Assembly: GCF_016899755.1 (NCBI RefSeq)
Contig: NZ_JACJJC010000001.1
Location: forward strand, 186,001 to 250,000
Direction of reading: 5' to 3'
Length of the DNA stretch: 64,000 nt
DNA from: Sutterella massiliensis
Lineage (GTDB): Bacteria > Pseudomonadota > Gammaproteobacteria > Burkholderiales > Burkholderiaceae_F
This document shows positions 1 to 8,953 of this stretch, in pieces. Each line of letters starts with the position of its first letter. Within the stretch, counting starts at the first letter, position 1. A program made the translations under genes and the position numbers. The notes under the pieces were generated by a model. The model was not told the origin of the DNA, searched no databases, and was given only the letters and a program-made list of their open reading frames with translations.

Positions 1-1
1 G

Positions 2-427
2 CCGCAACCGCTCATCGACGCACTGCATCGCGGGATTTCGCTTTATTTCACACACGAGTTTTCGCTCGTGCAAACGCGCTGGTATTGGTTCGACAAACCC
101 GTTGCAGAAAGCAAATTCACAATTCGCCTTGCTTTCAATCCTCTCACGCGACGCTACGGCGTAGCCTACAACGGACTTTCGCTCAACTTCGACTCCCTCG
201 AACAGGCGCTTCCTTACATCAAAAGTCTGCGCCGATGGCGAGTCGCGCCGAGCGGTGCGGTTACCAACACGGAAGATTTTGCCGCGGAAATCCGCTTTTT
301 CCTCGATACGGAAAAGCTGCCCAAACCAATGCAGGTCACGACAAACGACTCCGTCGACTGGACAGTCGAGAGCGACTGGGCCCCCGTCCCAATCCCCTCG
401 GATGTCGTAGAAGTTCCCGTGGAGTAG
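2..427 (+). CDS. DUF4390 domain protein (5' end cut by window)
   Basis: The frame is open from base 2 to the stop at 427, so the N-terminus lies outside the window. The visible part begins PQPLIDALHRGISLYF and has RWYWFD a little further on, which matches the DUF4390 family: proteobacterial proteins of about 200 residues, probably exported, found just upstream of NtrY-type kinases. The stop is 6 bases before the ntrY start, so the two are surely co-transcribed. The biochemical role is unknown. Family membership is fairly secure from the motif and position; the link to NtrY signalling is inference from the conserved neighbourhood. Confidence 0.8.
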   Translation, partial: PQPLIDALHRGISLYFTHEFSLVQTRWYWFDKPVAESKFTIRLAFNPLTRRYGVAYNGLSLNFDSLEQALPYIKSLRRWRVAPSGAVTNTEDFAAEIRFFLDTEKLPKPMQVTTNDSVDWTVESDWAPVPIPSDVVEVPVE

Positions 428-433
428 CGCGGC

Positions 434-2710
434 ATGCCTTCTTGGCTTCGATATCTCTTCATTGCGGCGCTTGCCGTCGCAGGCATTTCGCTGTTTGGAC
501 TCGCAGCAACGAGCTCCGATTCGAAGCTTTTTGAGAAGTGGTTCCCAGTGCTGAGCATTGTCAACCGCGCCATCGCCGTACTGCTCTTTGCCGTTGTTGT
601 CGCCATGATCGTTCGACTTTGGCAACGCATTCGCGCGGGGGAATTCGGCGCACACATGACATCAAAGCTCGCCGGGGTCATGGCGCTCATCGTGCTCATC
701 CCCTGCATCACGATTTATATCGTTTCGAACGTCTTCATTTCCCGTTCCATCGACTCGTGGTTCGACGTACGTGTCGAGCGCGCCCTCGATTCCGGCGTGA
801 CAATCACGCGCGGCATTCTCACCGAGCAACAAAAACAAACGGAGCTTGCGGCGCGGCACATGGCCGAAATGCTGGCCAATACGCCGGCTTCGCTCATCAT
901 GTCGGACCTGATGCACCTGCTCGAAGGGCGTCAGAACATGGAGGCGCTCGTCTTCACGGGCAGCGGCACAGCCGTTGCAGCCGCGGGTTCTCGCATTAAC
1001 GTAATGTTGCCCGACCTGCCAACGCCGTTGCAGCTACAGACCGTCCGATCTGCAGGCATCTACAGCGTAATCGACGGTGATGCGCTCGAGAATCCCGACG
1101 GGATCACCGAATCGAGTCAACTTTCGATCCGCGTTATCGTACCGATTGCCGATGCGGACGACTTGTCGGTCGATCCCGTTGCGCCGACCAGTCGCAACGC
1201 GCTCCTGCCCGTTGGCAGCCGCCAGCCGCAGTTCTATCTGCAGGTCATTCAACCCGTTTCGAGTGAAACAACGAAAAATGCGGCCGAGCTGGTAGCAGGC
1301 TATCGCGACTATCAGACGCTCGTACTTTCTCGCGCTTCTTTACAGACGATCTATACAAGTACGCTTTCCCTCGTGCTGCTCCTCGCCGCTTTCGGCGCCA
1401 TTGCCGCTGCACTGGCATTTGCCCGTAAAACGACCGAACCCGTCATGCAGCTCGAACAGGGCACGCGTCGTGTAGCCGACGGTAACTACCGTCCGATCCG
1501 AGAATTCCACGGCAACAGCGAAATCAACGTCCTGACGCAATCCTTCAATACGATGATTCGCGAAGTTGCCGAATCGCGCCGCGGCATCGAAGCGCAACGC
1601 CTCAAGGCCGAACAGGCGCAAGCCTACCTCGAGCGCGTGCTTGCAAACATCTCTTCAGGCGTTCTAGTGCTTGACGCTAACTACAGAACCGTTTCTTCCA
1701 ACCCGGCAGCGAAAAAGATTCTTGGGGCAAGCCTCTGCCAACCCGGCAGCGACCTCCGCGCAAAGGCTCCGGATCTAGCACAGACGGCGAGCAATGCAAA
1801 AATTACGCTCGCGCTCGGCGAAGTACCGACTGTCGGTCTTGAGTATGAGCTCAACGCGAACCCAAGCGGATCGAATGGCGAAGCCTCGCACCGTACGCCG
1901 CTTTTCATCAAGATTTCGCTCATGCCGCTGCGCTCTGGCGCTAACGGCCTCGTACTCGTCTTTGATGACGTCTCGCAACTCATGGCCGCGCAACGCGCCA
2001 CCGCCTGGGGTGAAGTCGCTCGACGTCTTGCGCACGAAATCAAAAACCCGCTCACGCCGATTCGTCTCGCGGCCGAGCGGCTTGAGATGCGTCTCGAAGA
2101 CAAGTTACAGCGCGAAGAGGATATCGACCTTCTGCATCGAGCAATTGCGACCATCACGACACAGGTCGACGCGCTCAAGCAAATGGTGAACGACTTCCGC
2201 GAATACGCGAAAATTCCCGCTGCGAAGCTTTCGCTCATTTCGCTCAACGACTTCCTCACGGAAGCCGCGCAGCTCTACCACGATGCGGATGTCCCTGTTC
2301 GGCTCAAGCTCGACGAGCGCATTCCGGGAATTGAAGCAGACCCGGCGCAGCTCAGGCAGGTGCTACACAACCTTATCTCGAACAGTGTGGACGCCACAGA
2401 AGGCGATCGTCCCGAAATCGTGATCGAAACCAAACGCATCGGTACGGATACGGACGGCAGTGCGGTACTACTTCGCATCAGCGACAACGGTGTGGGTTTC
2501 AGCAGCACGATTCTAGAGAAAGCGTTTGAGCCTTACGTCACCACGAAAGAAACGGGTACGGGGCTCGGCCTCCCGATGGTCAAGAAGATCCTTGACGAGC
2601 ACGACGCCTCAATTCGCCTCTCGAACCGAACCGATTCCTCGGGATGCCTCATCATGGGGGCGCAGGTGGACATCATTTTCAAGCGTCTTGAAGCGAAAGG
2701 CGGACGCTGA
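434..2710 (+). CDS. ntrY: NtrY-type membrane sensor histidine kinase
   Basis: A 758-residue kinase. It has hydrophobic segments near residues 5-26, 37-60 and 75-100, a periplasmic sensing stretch of about 190 residues, a further membrane segment near 295-320, then HAMP, a PAS-like region (near VLANISSGVLVLDAN) and the kinase core. The H-box reads ARRLAHEIKNPLTPIRLAAE; the N-box (NLISNSVDATE), G1 (DNGVGFS) and G2 (GTGLGLPMVKK) are all intact, so it should autophosphorylate. GGAG nine bases upstream supports the ATG at 434. It lies in an operon with DUF4390 and the regulator at 2749, its probable phosphorylation partner. The NtrY family responds to nitrogen or redox/envelope cues; the signal here cannot be read from sequence. 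Confidence 0.9.
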   Translation: MPSWLRYLFIAALAVAGISLFGLAATSSDSKLFEKWFPVLSIVNRAIAVLLFAVVVAMIVRLWQRIRAGEFGAHMTSKLAGVMALIVLIPCITIYIVSNVFISRSIDSWFDVRVERALDSGVTITRGILTEQQKQTELAARHMAEMLANTPASLIMSDLMHLLEGRQNMEALVFTGSGTAVAAAGSRINVMLPDLPTPLQLQTVRSAGIYSVIDGDALENPDGITESSQLSIRVIVPIADADDLSVDPVAPTSRNALLPVGSRQPQFYLQVIQPVSSETTKNAAELVAGYRDYQTLVLSRASLQTIYTSTLSLVLLLAAFGAIAAALAFARKTTEPVMQLEQGTRRVADGNYRPIREFHGNSEINVLTQSFNTMIREVAESRRGIEAQRLKAEQAQAYLERVLANISSGVLVLDANYRTVSSNPAAKKILGASLCQPGSDLRAKAPDLAQTASNAKITLALGEVPTVGLEYELNANPSGSNGEASHRTPLFIKISLMPLRSGANGLVLVFDDVSQLMAAQRATAWGEVARRLAHEIKNPLTPIRLAAERLEMRLEDKLQREEDIDLLHRAIATITTQVDALKQMVNDFREYAKIPAAKLSLISLNDFLTEAAQLYHDADVPVRLKLDERIPGIEADPAQLRQVLHNLISNSVDATEGDRPEIVIETKRIGTDTDGSAVLLRISDNGVGFSSTILEKAFEPYVTTKETGTGLGLPMVKKILDEHDASIRLSNRTDSSGCLIMGAQVDIIFKRLEAKGGR

Positions 2711-2748
2711 AAGTACAATTAAAGATCAACCTCATTACGAAGCAAGGT

Positions 2749-3600
2749 ATGGCAGACATCCTCGTAGTCGACGACGAACTCGGCATACGCAACGTCCTCT
2801 CCGAAATTTTGGTGGAGTCTGGACATTACGTAACAACGGCGGCCAATGCACAGGAAGCTAAGGAGCTTGTGAAGGATCACAAGTACTCCGTGGTACTTCT
2901 TGACGTTTGGATGCCGGGGATGGACGGTCTTGAACTTCTCAAAGAGTGGAATCGGGAAAACCAGCTTCAGTTCCCGGTCGTCATCATGTCGGGACACGCT
3001 ACGATCGAATCCGCCAAAGAGGCGCTTCGCCAAGGAGCAGTCGACTTCCTCGAAAAGCCGATTTCCCTTAAGAAGCTCCTCAATGCCATCGATCTTGCGC
3101 TCATCAAGTGGCATGAGAAGACGGTCAAAGAGGAAGCCGAGCGCGCCGCAGAGGACAGTCGACGACGTCGGCGCCGCATGATGGAAAATCGACCCAATCT
3201 GCCGACTTTCGACATTCCCGAATACAACCTCACGCTCGACTTCAACAAGCCCTTCCGAGAGGTGCTCTTAACCATCGAACGCGCGTACTTCCTCACAGTT
3301 CTGCGCTTCGTCAACCACTCGGTTGTGGGACTATCTCGCCACGCCGGACTCGAGCGCACGCACCTTTACCGCAAGGTTCGTTCGCTCGGTATCGATATGG
3401 AGTCCTACCGCGAAGCGAGCCGTCTCGGCCTCGACAAGGATCCGCTCGTTTTCACGCACGGCCCGCAGGCGCCACGAAAAGTCGCTTCGCACACTGCGAA
3501 CGGCACAAACGCGCTGGTTCAAACGGGCGGTGCGCTACAGGATTCGGAACTGCTTCACGCGCCTGAGGGTGCAGCGCTTGATCCGAAATCCCAGACCTGA
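2749..3600 (+). CDS. NtrX-like response regulator lacking the AAA+ domain
   Basis: A 283-residue regulator downstream of ntrY. Residues 1-120 are a complete receiver domain: acidic pocket DDE at 8-10, phospho-acceptor D52 in LLDVWMPGMDG, and the conserved lysine in FLEKP. A very basic linker follows (RRRRRR), then a Fis-type helix-turn-helix near 185-230 (HSVVGLSRHAGLERTHLYRKV) and a low-complexity tail of about 45 residues. A classical NtrX has a sigma-54-activating AAA+ ATPase (GAFTGA loop, Walker A) between receiver and HTH; none is present. It should therefore bind DNA under phosphorylation control but cannot remodel sigma-54 polymerase. Receiver-plus-Fis architecture resembles ActR/RegA, so it might act as that type. 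Confidence 0.82.
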   Translation: MADILVVDDELGIRNVLSEILVESGHYVTTAANAQEAKELVKDHKYSVVLLDVWMPGMDGLELLKEWNRENQLQFPVVIMSGHATIESAKEALRQGAVDFLEKPISLKKLLNAIDLALIKWHEKTVKEEAERAAEDSRRRRRRMMENRPNLPTFDIPEYNLTLDFNKPFREVLLTIERAYFLTVLRFVNHSVVGLSRHAGLERTHLYRKVRSLGIDMESYREASRLGLDKDPLVFTHGPQAPRKVASHTANGTNALVQTGGALQDSELLHAPEGAALDPKSQT

Positions 3601-3651
3601 TCCGCCTTTTCAAGACCGGCCACCCGACGGGGGCTGGCAGGCTCGATTGCC

Positions 3652-5067
3652 ATGAAGATTTTGATTATCGGTGCGGGCCGCATTGGCTCTGCGGTTGCGG
3701 AAAGCCTCGTTTCCGAAGCCAACGACATTACGCTTATCGACCGCAATGTCGACAATATCGCGGGCCTGATGGCCCGCTACGACTTGCGCGGACTCATCGG
3801 CGAAGCAGTGAGCCCTTCGCTACTTAAAGAGGCCGGTGCCGATGATACGGACATGCTTCTAGCAGTCACCTCGAGCGACGAAACGAATCTTGCGGTCTGT
3901 CTGCTTGCCGAGCGAATCTTCAACATTCCGACGCGCATCGCGCGCGTACGTAACAGCGAACTAAGAAACTTTCCCCGCATTCTCAAGGAAGAAGGCTTTG
4001 CAGCCACGACCCTCATCTGGCCCGAACAGGCGCTCACGAATTACATCGTCAAACTTGTCGAGATGCCCGAAGCTCTGCAGGTGAAGGAGTTCGGGGATGG
4101 AACAGCCGCACTCGTGGCAGTACGCGCCGAAGCAGGGAGTCCCATGGTCGGCGGCCCTGTCAGCGAGCTTCGGGCGCACATCCCGCATGCCTGTGCGAGC
4201 ATTGTCGCGATCTTCCGCAAGGGCCGCATTATCGAATTGCGCCCGAGAACGCTGATTGAAGCAGACGACGAAGTGCTGATTCTTTGCGACAGTCGCCACG
4301 CGCGGCTTGCAACAACGCAGCTACGCCGGCGTGCGGGCATCGTCCGCAGCCTTATCGTTGCAGGCAGCATTGACATGGGGCGTAGCCTCGTCGGCGCCTT
4401 CCGCGGTCGAAACCGCACCGATCCGACGGGACCTGCCAACATCCGAATCATTGAAGCTGATCCGGATAAAGCGGAAAAACTCGCCGTCGAACTCGGTGAC
4501 GAGGCCACCGTACTCTGCGGAGACTTCGACGATGAAGAAACGCTCGCCTCGGCCGGCGTAGAAAATTGCGACCTCTTCATTTCGCTTTCACCCGATGACG
4601 AAAACAATATCCTTTCGGCCATGCTCGCGAAGCGCTTGGGGGCCAAACGCACTATTGCGCTCGTCAACCGCCGCGTCTACGGCGAGCTGATTGAGGGCTC
4701 AAAAATCGACGTCACCGTTTCTCAGACTCAGGCCGCACTCGATGAACTCGTTCGCTTCGTTCGCCGCGGCGACGTCACGGCAGCCTATACGCTGCGCCAC
4801 GGCATTGCCGAAGCGCTTGAAATCGTTGCTCACGGCGGCAAAGAAAATTCGAAGGTGGTCGGCCGGCCGCTCTCTAAAATAAAACTTCCCGAAGGGTGTC
4901 GCTTCGCTGCCGTCCTGCGTGAGGACGAAGAGGGCCGGCAGAGTGTTCTTATTCCGGACGACGACGCGGTCCTCGAATCGGAAGACCACGTCATCATTTT
5001 CATCCCCAATCGACGGCTAATATCGAAGATCGAGCGTCTCTTTGCCGTCGACGTCGGCTTCTTCTAA
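3652..5067 (+). CDS. trkA: Trk potassium uptake system peripheral protein TrkA
   Basis: A 471-residue soluble NAD(H)-binding gating subunit of the Trk K+ transporter. It shows the usual duplicated RCK architecture: a first Rossmann fold with GAGRIGSAVAESL at residues 7-19, a TrkA_C segment near 140-220, a second degenerate Rossmann fold starting around SLIVAGSIDMGRSLV, and a second TrkA_C near 390-465. Length is close to the E. coli protein (458). It would work on a TrkH/TrkG membrane subunit, which is not in this window. It sits 51 bases after the NtrX-like gene in the same direction, so co-transcription is possible; it converges on the DUF1840 gene. Confidence 0.93.
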   Translation: MKILIIGAGRIGSAVAESLVSEANDITLIDRNVDNIAGLMARYDLRGLIGEAVSPSLLKEAGADDTDMLLAVTSSDETNLAVCLLAERIFNIPTRIARVRNSELRNFPRILKEEGFAATTLIWPEQALTNYIVKLVEMPEALQVKEFGDGTAALVAVRAEAGSPMVGGPVSELRAHIPHACASIVAIFRKGRIIELRPRTLIEADDEVLILCDSRHARLATTQLRRRAGIVRSLIVAGSIDMGRSLVGAFRGRNRTDPTGPANIRIIEADPDKAEKLAVELGDEATVLCGDFDDEETLASAGVENCDLFISLSPDDENNILSAMLAKRLGAKRTIALVNRRVYGELIEGSKIDVTVSQTQAALDELVRFVRRGDVTAAYTLRHGIAEALEIVAHGGKENSKVVGRPLSKIKLPEGCRFAAVLREDEEGRQSVLIPDDDAVLESEDHVIIFIPNRRLISKIERLFAVDVGFF

Positions 5068-5084
5068 GTACACCCCACGCAGAG

Positions 5085-5477
5085 TCAACCGCCCATCATT
5101 TCCCACATAACGGGCTTTTTGTGTTTGATCGCACGCTGAATCATGCTCTTGAGGGGCACAACTCGCTGATAGAAATTGATGCGGGCTTCGTTTTCCTTTA
5201 TTAACTTTGCCAATTCCTCTTCTCGCCCCTTCATTGCGGGATCGAAGCAAAAAGACGCTCGGCTCATGGCTTCGAGCTCCTCTTCGCGCCGCCTGGCTTC
5301 GGCCTTGTCTCGCACTTCCGCCGCCTCAAGTCGACGCAACACATCCGACAAATCCTCTGCCCCCCAGGCTCCTTTCGGCGAAAAAGGTTCGGAAATCGTT
5401 TTAAAGATTTCCTCCACCGTCTCCTTAAACATGATGAAGGGCCCAGCAGCAACCGAGCTAAATTGAATCAAAGCCAT
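5085..5477 (-). CDS. DUF1840 domain protein
   Basis: A 130-residue protein. The N-terminus (MALIQFSSVAAGPFIMF) and the C-terminal segment VPLKSMIQRAIKHKKPVMWE match the DUF1840 pattern, a small betaproteobacterial family of unknown function with a conserved start and a conserved C-terminal pair of helices. The middle (residues 55-105) is strongly charged and rich in Glu, Arg and Ala, probably helical or coiled coil. No signal peptide or membrane segment. It converges on trkA with only 17 bases between the stops and is divergent from the PTS operon. Confidence 0.75.
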   Translation of the reverse strand: MALIQFSSVAAGPFIMFKETVEEIFKTISEPFSPKGAWGAEDLSDVLRRLEAAEVRDKAEARRREEELEAMSRASFCFDPAMKGREEELAKLIKENEARINFYQRVVPLKSMIQRAIKHKKPVMWEMMGG

Positions 5478-5594
5478 ATCGTGTCTTTTTTAGTTAAAAA
5501 GGGATGAGAGAACGGGGACTGTCGGATATCTTCCATTCTCCCCTTACAGCCTCAATGCTAAACTGCCTGCGTTTAGTTGTTGGAGTAAATCCTC

Positions 5595-6020
5595 GTGGTC
5601 GGGATATGCATCATCGCCCATGCACCGCTCGCGTCCGCGCTTAAAAGCTGCAGTCAGCATATCTACAGTACGACGGAAGATGCGGGCTGCGACGGCATTG
5701 CCTGTTTTGACGTGCCCGCCGATCTCGATGTCGATGCGGGCATCGCGCATGCCGCCAAGCTGATCGACGGTCTTAGGTGCAACGACGGCATCTTGATCTT
5801 CACGGATCTCATCGGCGCCACGCCGTCCAATATTGCTCATAACTTTCTCGACGACCCGAAAGTACGGATCGTTACGGGCGTCAATCTGCCTGCGATCATC
5901 ACAGCGCTCTCGGCGCCGAAGGACGCGCCGGTCAATCAGGTCATGACGCTTGCCGAGGGGGCGGCACACGCTGGTATTTCCTCTCGCATCGGCAGAGTGC
6001 CCGAAGGAACAGAGGCATGA
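5595..6020 (+). CDS. PTS mannose-family EIIA component
   Basis: A 141-residue EIIA(Man)-type phosphocarrier. The phospho-accepting histidine is H9 in GICIIAHAPLASAL, and the fold signature FTDLIGATPSNIA follows at mid-protein. The start is a GTG at 5595, supported by GGAG at 5582-5585. No EIIB, EIIC or EIID permease gene is nearby, which is the usual betaproteobacterial arrangement in which the PTS is a regulatory phosphorelay rather than a sugar importer. Its last codons overlap the HPr start as ATGA, so translation is coupled and the three proteins are probably made in fixed proportion. Confidence 0.9.
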   Translation: MVGICIIAHAPLASALKSCSQHIYSTTEDAGCDGIACFDVPADLDVDAGIAHAAKLIDGLRCNDGILIFTDLIGATPSNIAHNFLDDPKVRIVTGVNLPAIITALSAPKDAPVNQVMTLAEGAAHAGISSRIGRVPEGTEA

Positions 6021-6286
6021 AAACGGTAGAAATTTCCGTTCTCAATAAGCTCGGCCTGCACGCAAGACCTTCGGCGCAGCTCGCCAAGGCCGCCAATCTC
6101 TATCGCTCGTCGATCACACTTACGCACGAGAAAAGATCCGTTGACGCCAAATCCATTCTGGGGCTCATGACTATGGCTCTGCCCTGCGGCACGACGCTTC
6201 AGCTCAGTGCGAATGGCCCTGACGAGAACGAGGCCCTCGCGCATCTAACCGAACTCTTCACAAACCGATTCGGCGAAGCCGAATGA
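6017..6286 (+). CDS. ptsH: phosphocarrier protein HPr
   Basis: An 89-residue HPr. The EI-dependent phosphorylation site is the histidine in KLGLHARPSAQLAK, and the regulatory serine lies in the conserved SVDAKSILGLM segment, so it should also be a substrate of HPr kinase/phosphorylase; hprK is not in the window. It passes phosphate from EI to the upstream EIIA. ATGA overlaps join it to both neighbours (6017-6020 and 6283-6286), indicating tight translational coupling. Confidence 0.96.
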   Translation: MKTVEISVLNKLGLHARPSAQLAKAANLYRSSITLTHEKRSVDAKSILGLMTMALPCGTTLQLSANGPDENEALAHLTELFTNRFGEAE

Positions 6287-8235
6287 CATCTGAGCTCTAT
6301 CGTATGGCTGAAAAAAAGCCCGCAGACCCCTGCGACATTTCGTCCGAATCCGCTGTCCCTGCGGCTGTCGGCGAATCGCCCGCTGCCGCACGCACCGACG
6401 CCGCTCCAGAAGAAACGGCGCCTGTCACCGCAACGCAGTCAGATGATCTGCAGGGCCTTTCAGTGTTCCCGGGGGTCGCCTGCGGCACCGCTTTTTTCTT
6501 TTCGTCATCCGACCTTGAGATTTCGCAGTTCCAAATCGAATCGAGCGCTGTTCGCGGCGAACTGCAGCGCCTGAGAATGGCCGCAGCTACGGTGAGCAAG
6601 GATCTCGCAGGACTTTCTTCCGAGCTTGAAGACGAAACGCTCAACGAGGCCGCATCGTTCCTTGACGTACACCGCTCGATCATTGAAGATCCGACGCTCA
6701 TTTCCGAAACGGGCGTGATCATCCGAGAAAAACTCGTTAACGCTGAGTGGGCCCTATCGCTGCGACTTGAACAAATTCGACGCGACTTTGAACAGATCGA
6801 AGACGATTACCTTCGCGAGCGCATTGAAGACATCGCATGGGTCTTTCAACGCATCCAGCGCGTACTCGCGGGACGCCGCAGTGCCAAGAGCCTGCTGAGC
6901 GCCGACGCCGTCGACGCGCCGGTCATTCTCGTTTCCGACAGTCTTGATCCTGCGGACATGCTGCAGCTCAGAGAACGCGACGACCTAGACATTGTCGGCA
7001 TTGTCATGGCCGAAGGGAGCGTTACGAGCCACGCAGCGATTCTTGCGCACAGCTTCGAAATCCCGACCCTTGTCGGCGTACACGACGTACTCGAACAGGT
7101 ACAAAGCGGCGACGAAGTTCTTGTCGACGCAGAAAAAGGCATCCTGCGCATCGGTCCAAACGCTGCCGAGAAGAAAAAGGCAGCAAAGTTCATGCGCGAA
7201 ATTCGCGCCCGCCGCCGCGAGCTTGTTAAGCTCAAAACAGCCAAGGCCGTCACAAAGGATGGTGCAGTCATTTCGCTTTGGGCCAACATCGCACTCTCGG
7301 AAGACCTAACGGACGCCCGCCGTGCGGGCGCCGAGGGTATCGGCCTCTTCAGAACGGAGTTCCTCTATCTGAACAGAACGGACCTGCCGAGCGAGGAAGA
7401 GCAAACAGGCGCTTACCGGAAAATCATCCGCGGCATGAAAGATCGTATCGTCACGATCCGAACGGCCGACCTCGGCGGCGACAAAATGCTCTCGAAAGAG
7501 TCTATGTCACTTCTTGAGGAAGAACCTATAGACGAAGCCAATCCGGCACTCGGACTGCGTGCGCTGCGATTTTCATTCGCCTATCCAGAACTCTTCCAGA
7601 CGCAGCTGCGCGCCATTCTGCGCGCAGGCGTCAACACATCCGTTCGAATTCTGCTGCCGATGATTTCGAGTCTGGCAGACGTGCGCAACGCGCTTGCAGC
7701 TATCGAAGAAGCGAAGAACTCACTTGAACGCGACAATCTGCGCTACTGCGACGAAGTTCGTGTGGGCGGCATGATCGAAACACCGGCAGCGATCGCCATG
7801 CTCGGTGACCTTATTCCGCTGCTTGACTTTTTCTCGCTCGGCACAAACGACCTCGTGCAGTACACCCTTGCTGTGGACCGTACAAATGCGGCTGTCTCGA
7901 GCTACTACGAAGAAACTCATCCGGCCGTTTTGCGCTTTATTTCCGAAAGCATCAAGCGCGTACTGAGTGCGGGCAAGGACATTTCGGTCTGCGGCGAAAT
8001 GGCCGGTCGCGCGGATCTCACGCCGTTCTTCATCGGGCTAGGCTGCCGCGCACTCTCCATGGATTCCTCACACATTCCCTCGGTGAAGGAACGAATTCTC
8101 ACCCTAAATCTTGAGGCCTGTGAAGAGTTTGCCAGAAGCCTGATTCGACGAAAAAGCAGCGAAAGTGCCCGGAAAGCCATCGCAGAGTTCGCGCTTGCCA
8201 ACCCCGTTAAGGAGAACGTTCATGTCGATGCCTGA
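6283..8235 (+). CDS. ptsI: PTS enzyme I (phosphoenolpyruvate-protein phosphotransferase)
   Basis: A 650-residue enzyme I, which takes phosphate from PEP onto a histidine and gives it to HPr. The active-site histidine is in GSVTSHAAILAHS; the PEP-binding barrel shows GIGLFRTEFLY, then SLGTNDLVQYTLAVDR, and the catalytic cysteine in VCGEMAGR. The family is usually about 575 residues: the extra length is an N-terminal extension of roughly 60 residues rich in Ala, Pro, Glu and Thr before the normal start at LQGLSVFPGVA. The ATG overlaps the ptsH stop, so the extension looks genuinely translated, although an internal start cannot be excluded. The 3' end overlaps the next gene by 14 bases. Confidence 0.95.
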   Translation: MTSELYRMAEKKPADPCDISSESAVPAAVGESPAAARTDAAPEETAPVTATQSDDLQGLSVFPGVACGTAFFFSSSDLEISQFQIESSAVRGELQRLRMAAATVSKDLAGLSSELEDETLNEAASFLDVHRSIIEDPTLISETGVIIREKLVNAEWALSLRLEQIRRDFEQIEDDYLRERIEDIAWVFQRIQRVLAGRRSAKSLLSADAVDAPVILVSDSLDPADMLQLRERDDLDIVGIVMAEGSVTSHAAILAHSFEIPTLVGVHDVLEQVQSGDEVLVDAEKGILRIGPNAAEKKKAAKFMREIRARRRELVKLKTAKAVTKDGAVISLWANIALSEDLTDARRAGAEGIGLFRTEFLYLNRTDLPSEEEQTGAYRKIIRGMKDRIVTIRTADLGGDKMLSKESMSLLEEEPIDEANPALGLRALRFSFAYPELFQTQLRAILRAGVNTSVRILLPMISSLADVRNALAAIEEAKNSLERDNLRYCDEVRVGGMIETPAAIAMLGDLIPLLDFFSLGTNDLVQYTLAVDRTNAAVSSYYEETHPAVLRFISESIKRVLSAGKDISVCGEMAGRADLTPFFIGLGCRALSMDSSHIPSVKERILTLNLEACEEFARSLIRRKSSESARKAIAEFALANPVKENVHVDA

Positions 8236-8935
8236 CCCCTTTTCCGTTCCGCTCAAAGACGAAGAATTCGTCGAGCTCGGCGAGCTCCTTGCGGCTATGC
8301 CCGCGCCTTTCGAGCCGATGGAAGCAGACCACATGGACGGCTTTCTAACAGCAATCGCGCTTCTACCGCAACGCATTACACCGAGCGAATGGATGCCGTT
8401 CATCCTGGACGCCGACGGTCGAACGGAAGCTGCGCTAGCTGACGAAGCTGACGAAGCCCGACTCGAAGAGCTCATTTACCGGCGCTACCGCTCAATCGAG
8501 TCGACGCTGCGGCATGTTCGACCGATCGATCCCATCACTTACGACATTGAAGACGAACGCGGCCGTCCGGTTGGCGGCTGGGAAGGAATTCGTGCGCTCG
8601 CCCCCTTTGCTTCTGGGTTCCTTGAAGCCATGAACCGATGGCCGGGGCTTGCCGATTCCGACGATGAGCTTGTCAATAGCGCGCTTCTCGGTATTCTGCG
8701 CCACCTGCCGGAAGACGAGATTGGAGACCTCGAAGACATTCGAAATGATCTCGAACTAGAAAGCCCGCTCGAAAACCTCAAGGAAGCGCAGGAAGACCTC
8801 GCCATGAGCTGCGCAGAGATCGCCTCCGTGACTCGAGGCTTTCTTCCCAAGGAGGAGCGGCGTGTCGCCCCCGGTAAGTCCATTTCGTCCGGTAAAAAAG
8901 CCCCCGGAAGAACGGCTCTTCGCCGCCGCCGTTAA
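8222..8935 (+). CDS. YecA/UPF0149 family protein
   Basis: A 237-residue protein of the UPF0149 (YgfB/YecA) family. The hallmark segment EADHMDGFLTAIALLPQRI lies near residues 35-55; the rest is acidic and helical, ending in a basic tail. Some family members carry a C-terminal SEC-C zinc motif; no such cysteine cluster is visible here. The ATG at 8222 is chosen over an upstream in-frame GTG at 8165 because AAGGAG sits just before it. The start lies inside ptsI, so it is co-translated with the PTS genes. Function is unknown. Confidence 0.78.
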   Translation: MSMPDPFSVPLKDEEFVELGELLAAMPAPFEPMEADHMDGFLTAIALLPQRITPSEWMPFILDADGRTEAALADEADEARLEELIYRRYRSIESTLRHVRPIDPITYDIEDERGRPVGGWEGIRALAPFASGFLEAMNRWPGLADSDDELVNSALLGILRHLPEDEIGDLEDIRNDLELESPLENLKEAQEDLAMSCAEIASVTRGFLPKEERRVAPGKSISSGKKAPGRTALRRRR

Positions 8936-8953
8936 TCGCAGCTGATCAGCGGT

